Shown: positions 5,140 through 7,593 of the stretch, piece after piece
Numbering within the stretch: position 1 is the first letter of the stretch
Layout: the number at the start of each line of letters is the position of its first letter
Assembly (NCBI GenBank): GCA_903861015.1
Contig: CAIOSL010000060.1
Coordinates: 1 to 7,593, forward strand
Source: an uncultured bacterium
GTDB taxonomy: Bacteria; Patescibacteriota; Saccharimonadia; Saccharimonadales; Saccharimonadaceae
Direction of reading: 5' to 3'
DNA length: 7,593 nucleotides
Notes under the pieces: generated by a model
Databases searched by the model: none
Seen by the model: only the letters and a program-made list of their open reading frames with translations
Told to the model about the DNA's origin: nothing
Position numbers and translations under genes: made by a program

Positions 5140-7593
5140 ATGGTAAGCAAACAGAAGGTTTTGACCAAGATATTCGGTGACCCCCAAGCTCGCTTGTTAA
5201 AGGGATTCCAAAAGAAAGTTGTGGCGATCAACGCTCTGGCCGACAAATACAAGTCAATGTCGGACGATGAGTTAAAGCAACAAACGGTTGTTTTAAAAGA
5301 CCGCTTGCAAAACAAAGGTGTTAATCTGGATACTATTTTGGCCGATGCCTTTGCTGCTGTCCGCGAAGCCAGTGATCGTGTTTTGGGTATGCGTCACTTT
5401 GATGTGCAGTTGATTGGTGGTATTGCATTGCATGATGGCAATGTAGCCGAAATGAAGACTGGTGAGGGTAAAACCTTGGTGGCTACTTTGCCGGTGTACC
5501 TGAATGCCCTTGAAGGCAAAGGTGTTCATGTGGTTACGGTCAATGATTATTTGGCACAGCGCGACGCCAGTTGGATGGGCGGGGTTTATCATTACATGGG
5601 CTTGTCGACCGGTGTAATCATTAACGAAGCTTCGTTTGTTTATGACCCTAGTTACGACAACGAGAATCACGATGACCCTCGAATGAAGCGTTTGCGTCCA
5701 TCAACTCGCAAGGAGGCTTATGCCGCCGATGTGACCTATGGCACTAATAACGAGTTTGGTTTTGACTATCTGCGAGACAACATGGTTAACGAAGTTGACT
5801 TATTGAGGCAACGAGACTTGCATTATGCCATCGTTGACGAGGTTGACAGCATCTTGATTGACGAGGCCCGAACGCCACTGATTATTAGCGCGCCAGCAGC
5901 CGAAAACCCTGATAGCTATTATCAATTTTCTAAAATCGCCGCTAAACTTGTCCCCGAGGACTACATTATGGATGAAAAGCACCGCACAGTTTCGCTGAGC
6001 GACGAAGGTGTCGAAAAAGTCCAAAAAATGTTGGGCATCAAGAATCTTTATAGCCCCGATTATGTTCGTTCGGTTTATCATATGGACCAGGCGCTAAGGG
6101 CCCAAGCTTTGTTCAAACGCGACAAGGATTACGTGGTAACGGCTGACGGTGAAGTTATTATTGTCGACGAATTTACGGGTCGTTTGATGCAGGGGCGCCG
6201 CTATAATGAGGGGTTACACCAGGCGATTGAAGCCAAAGAGGGCGTGTCGGTTTTGCAAGAAAGCATGACACTGGCCACGATTTCTTTCCAGAATTACTTC
6301 CGTTTGTACAAAAAACTTTCCGGTATGACCGGTACGGCGTTTACGGAGGCCGAAGAGTTTCAGCAGATCTATAGTTTGGATGTTATTCAGATTCCATCTA
6401 ATCGTCCGGTTACGCGTATTGACAGCGATGACTTGATTTTTAGAACCGAAAAGGCCAAATTGAAGGCGATTGCAGAATCGATTATGGAATATCACAAGCA
6501 AGGTCGCCCGGTGTTGGTGGGCTCGGCCTCGATTGCGAAAAACGAGCTAATTGCGTCGTATCTGGACAAATTTGGTATCGAATACGAAATATTAAATGCC
6601 AAAAATAATGAGCGCGAAGCAGCGATCATTGAGAAAGCTGGCCAAAAAGGCGCTATTACTCTAGCAACCAATATCGCTGGTCGTGGTACCGACATCAAGC
6701 TAGGTGAGGGTGTGGTTGAGTTGGGCGGTTTGGTAGTGATTGGGTCAGAGCGCCACGAATCTCGTCGTATCGATAACCAGTTGCGTGGTCGTGGTGGTCG
6801 TCAGGGCGACCCTGGCCAAACTCAATTTTATGTATCGACCGAAGACGATTTGATGCGGATCTTTCAGGGCGAGCGCATTGCTGGTCTGATGGATCGATTA
6901 GGCGTCAGCGAAGATACACCGATTCAAAACAAAGCTGTTTCAAAGACTTTGGAAGCGGCTCAAAAACGAGTTGAAGGATTCAACTTTGATACTCGTAAAA
7001 ATGTTGTTCAGTACGACAATGTCATTAACCGTCATCGTCGGGTAGTCTATACGATTCGTCGTCGCATCTTGGAAGGTGACGACATCAAGCCCGAGATTGA
7101 ACGTTTGATCGATTCTAAGTTGCGTGAACTAACGGCTTTGCCTGCCAAGAACAATCCAAATTTTGCATCAGAATTTGAAACTATATTCCCGTTGAACACC
7201 GACCAGCTGAAGATCATTGGCGACGAAAAGAAGGATAAAACTCGTTACGAGAGCGCTCATCGTCTGGTTGCCGAGATCTATGCGGATAAAGAGACAGAAC
7301 TAGAAGCGGAGATCTTGCGCAAAGTTGAACGCGAAGTATATTTGCAAGTTTTGGATACACTGTGGATGCAACACCTCGAGAATATGCAACATTTGCGCGA
7401 AGGAATTCATTGGCGCAGTGTTGGCCAGCGTGACCCATTGGTCGAATACCGCAGCGAATCACAAAAGTTGTTCGATAGCTTGCAGGCAACTTTGCGTGAC
7501 GAAGTTTTGCGGGCGATTATGCATGTTCACAAATCGGACATTATTGCTCGTTCGGCCGAGGATTACCAGACAGAGCTAACTCGCTTGGCCGAG
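5140..7593 (+). CDS. secA: Protein translocase ATPase SecA, 3'-truncated by the window
   Basis: The motor that pushes unfolded secretory proteins through the SecYEG channel, cycling between cytoplasm and inner membrane face. 818 codons are open to the last base with no stop, so the C-terminus lies outside. Motifs in order are Walker A MKTGEGKT (105-112), YGTNNEFGFDYLRDN, Walker B DEVDS with IDEARTPLIIS (233-250) and DEFTGRLMQGRRYNEG (343-358). GMTGTAFTEAEEF (395-407), LNAKNNEREA, NIAGRGTDIKLG and the arginine-finger motif LRGRGGRQGDPG (548-559) follow, then the helical scaffold and wing part with WMQHLENMQHLREGIHWR and DPLVEYRSE. The usual Ser in GRSGRQGD is Gly553. An insertion of about 25 mostly polar, acidic residues (about 164-188) precedes TRKEAYAADVTYGTNNE. 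I associate it with CPR-type SecA. The ATG at 5140 is the first in-frame start and gives a standard SecA N-terminus. Family members run 800-900 or more residues, so only the tail is missing. Whether it ends in a zinc-binding motif cannot be seen. Confidence 0.97.
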   Translation, partial: MVSKQKVLTKIFGDPQARLLKGFQKKVVAINALADKYKSMSDDELKQQTVVLKDRLQNKGVNLDTILADAFAAVREASDRVLGMRHFDVQLIGGIALHDGNVAEMKTGEGKTLVATLPVYLNALEGKGVHVVTVNDYLAQRDASWMGGVYHYMGLSTGVIINEASFVYDPSYDNENHDDPRMKRLRPSTRKEAYAADVTYGTNNEFGFDYLRDNMVNEVDLLRQRDLHYAIVDEVDSILIDEARTPLIISAPAAENPDSYYQFSKIAAKLVPEDYIMDEKHRTVSLSDEGVEKVQKMLGIKNLYSPDYVRSVYHMDQALRAQALFKRDKDYVVTADGEVIIVDEFTGRLMQGRRYNEGLHQAIEAKEGVSVLQESMTLATISFQNYFRLYKKLSGMTGTAFTEAEEFQQIYSLDVIQIPSNRPVTRIDSDDLIFRTEKAKLKAIAESIMEYHKQGRPVLVGSASIAKNELIASYLDKFGIEYEILNAKNNEREAAIIEKAGQKGAITLATNIAGRGTDIKLGEGVVELGGLVVIGSERHESRRIDNQLRGRGGRQGDPGQTQFYVSTEDDLMRIFQGERIAGLMDRLGVSEDTPIQNKAVSKTLEAAQKRVEGFNFDTRKNVVQYDNVINRHRRVVYTIRRRILEGDDIKPEIERLIDSKLRELTALPAKNNPNFASEFETIFPLNTDQLKIIGDEKKDKTRYESAHRLVAEIYADKETELEAEILRKVEREVYLQVLDTLWMQHLENMQHLREGIHWRSVGQRDPLVEYRSESQKLFDSLQATLRDEVLRAIMHVHKSDIIARSAEDYQTELTRLAE

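Noticed and set aside
7214..7579. Open frames on both strands inside the secA 3' part.
   Set aside because: They overlap conserved SecA sequence in other frames, show no family features, and are explained as shadows.
1..7593. Possible UGA recoding, as in SR1/Gracilibacteria.
   Set aside because: All six genes read through without any in-frame TGA, glycine positions in conserved motifs are GGN, and stops are TAA or TAG. The standard bacterial code is enough.

Overview
The window is a densely packed run of six genes, all on the + strand, from a bacterial chromosome of roughly mid-40s percent GC. In order they are: lysS (5' end cut off by the window), an ABC exporter ATPase and its FtsX/MacB-type permease, serS, a short hpf/raiA-type ribosome hibernation factor, and secA (3' end cut off). 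All are housekeeping-type genes. I see no RNA genes, CRISPR arrays, insertion sequences, phage genes or long repeats. The only gaps are short (41, 38, 33 and 93 bases), so no stretch over 300 bases lacks a gene.

The best guess for the source is a candidate phyla radiation (Patescibacteria) bacterium, most likely of the Saccharibacteria (TM7) type. This is an inference from sequence character, not from a search. It rests on the divergent but intact LysRS and SerRS active-site motifs, an acidic insertion in SecA before the Lys-Glu-Ala-Tyr stretch that I associate with CPR SecA, the compact layout, and promoters placed so that transcripts would start at or next to the start codon. All genes read through with the standard bacterial code. 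The five stop codons visible are four TAA and one TAG, and no TGA interrupts any gene. There is therefore no need for UGA recoding of the SR1/Gracilibacteria kind.

Layout: lysS (1-1305) is followed by a 41-base gap holding a perfect TATAAT, then the ATPase (1347-2027). The ATPase overlaps the permease (2027-3304) by one base in a TAATG junction, so these two form a translationally coupled exporter operon. A 38-base gap with an extended -10 element leads to serS (3343-4641). The -10 element of the hpf promoter is built over the serS stop codon, and hpf (4675-5046) has a strong Shine-Dalgarno sequence. A 93-base gap with one or two sigma-70-like promoters precedes secA (5140-7593, open at the window end).

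Together the genes cover tRNA charging (LysRS, SerRS), ribosome protection under stress (HPF), protein export (SecA) and export or extraction of an unknown substrate across the membrane (ABC pair). The hpf-secA order matches the hpf-secA-prfB order known from Bacillus subtilis, so prfB is a reasonable expectation just downstream. I found no new multi-gene system. The most interesting signals are the predicted leaderless transcripts and the altered active-site motifs of the two synthetases.
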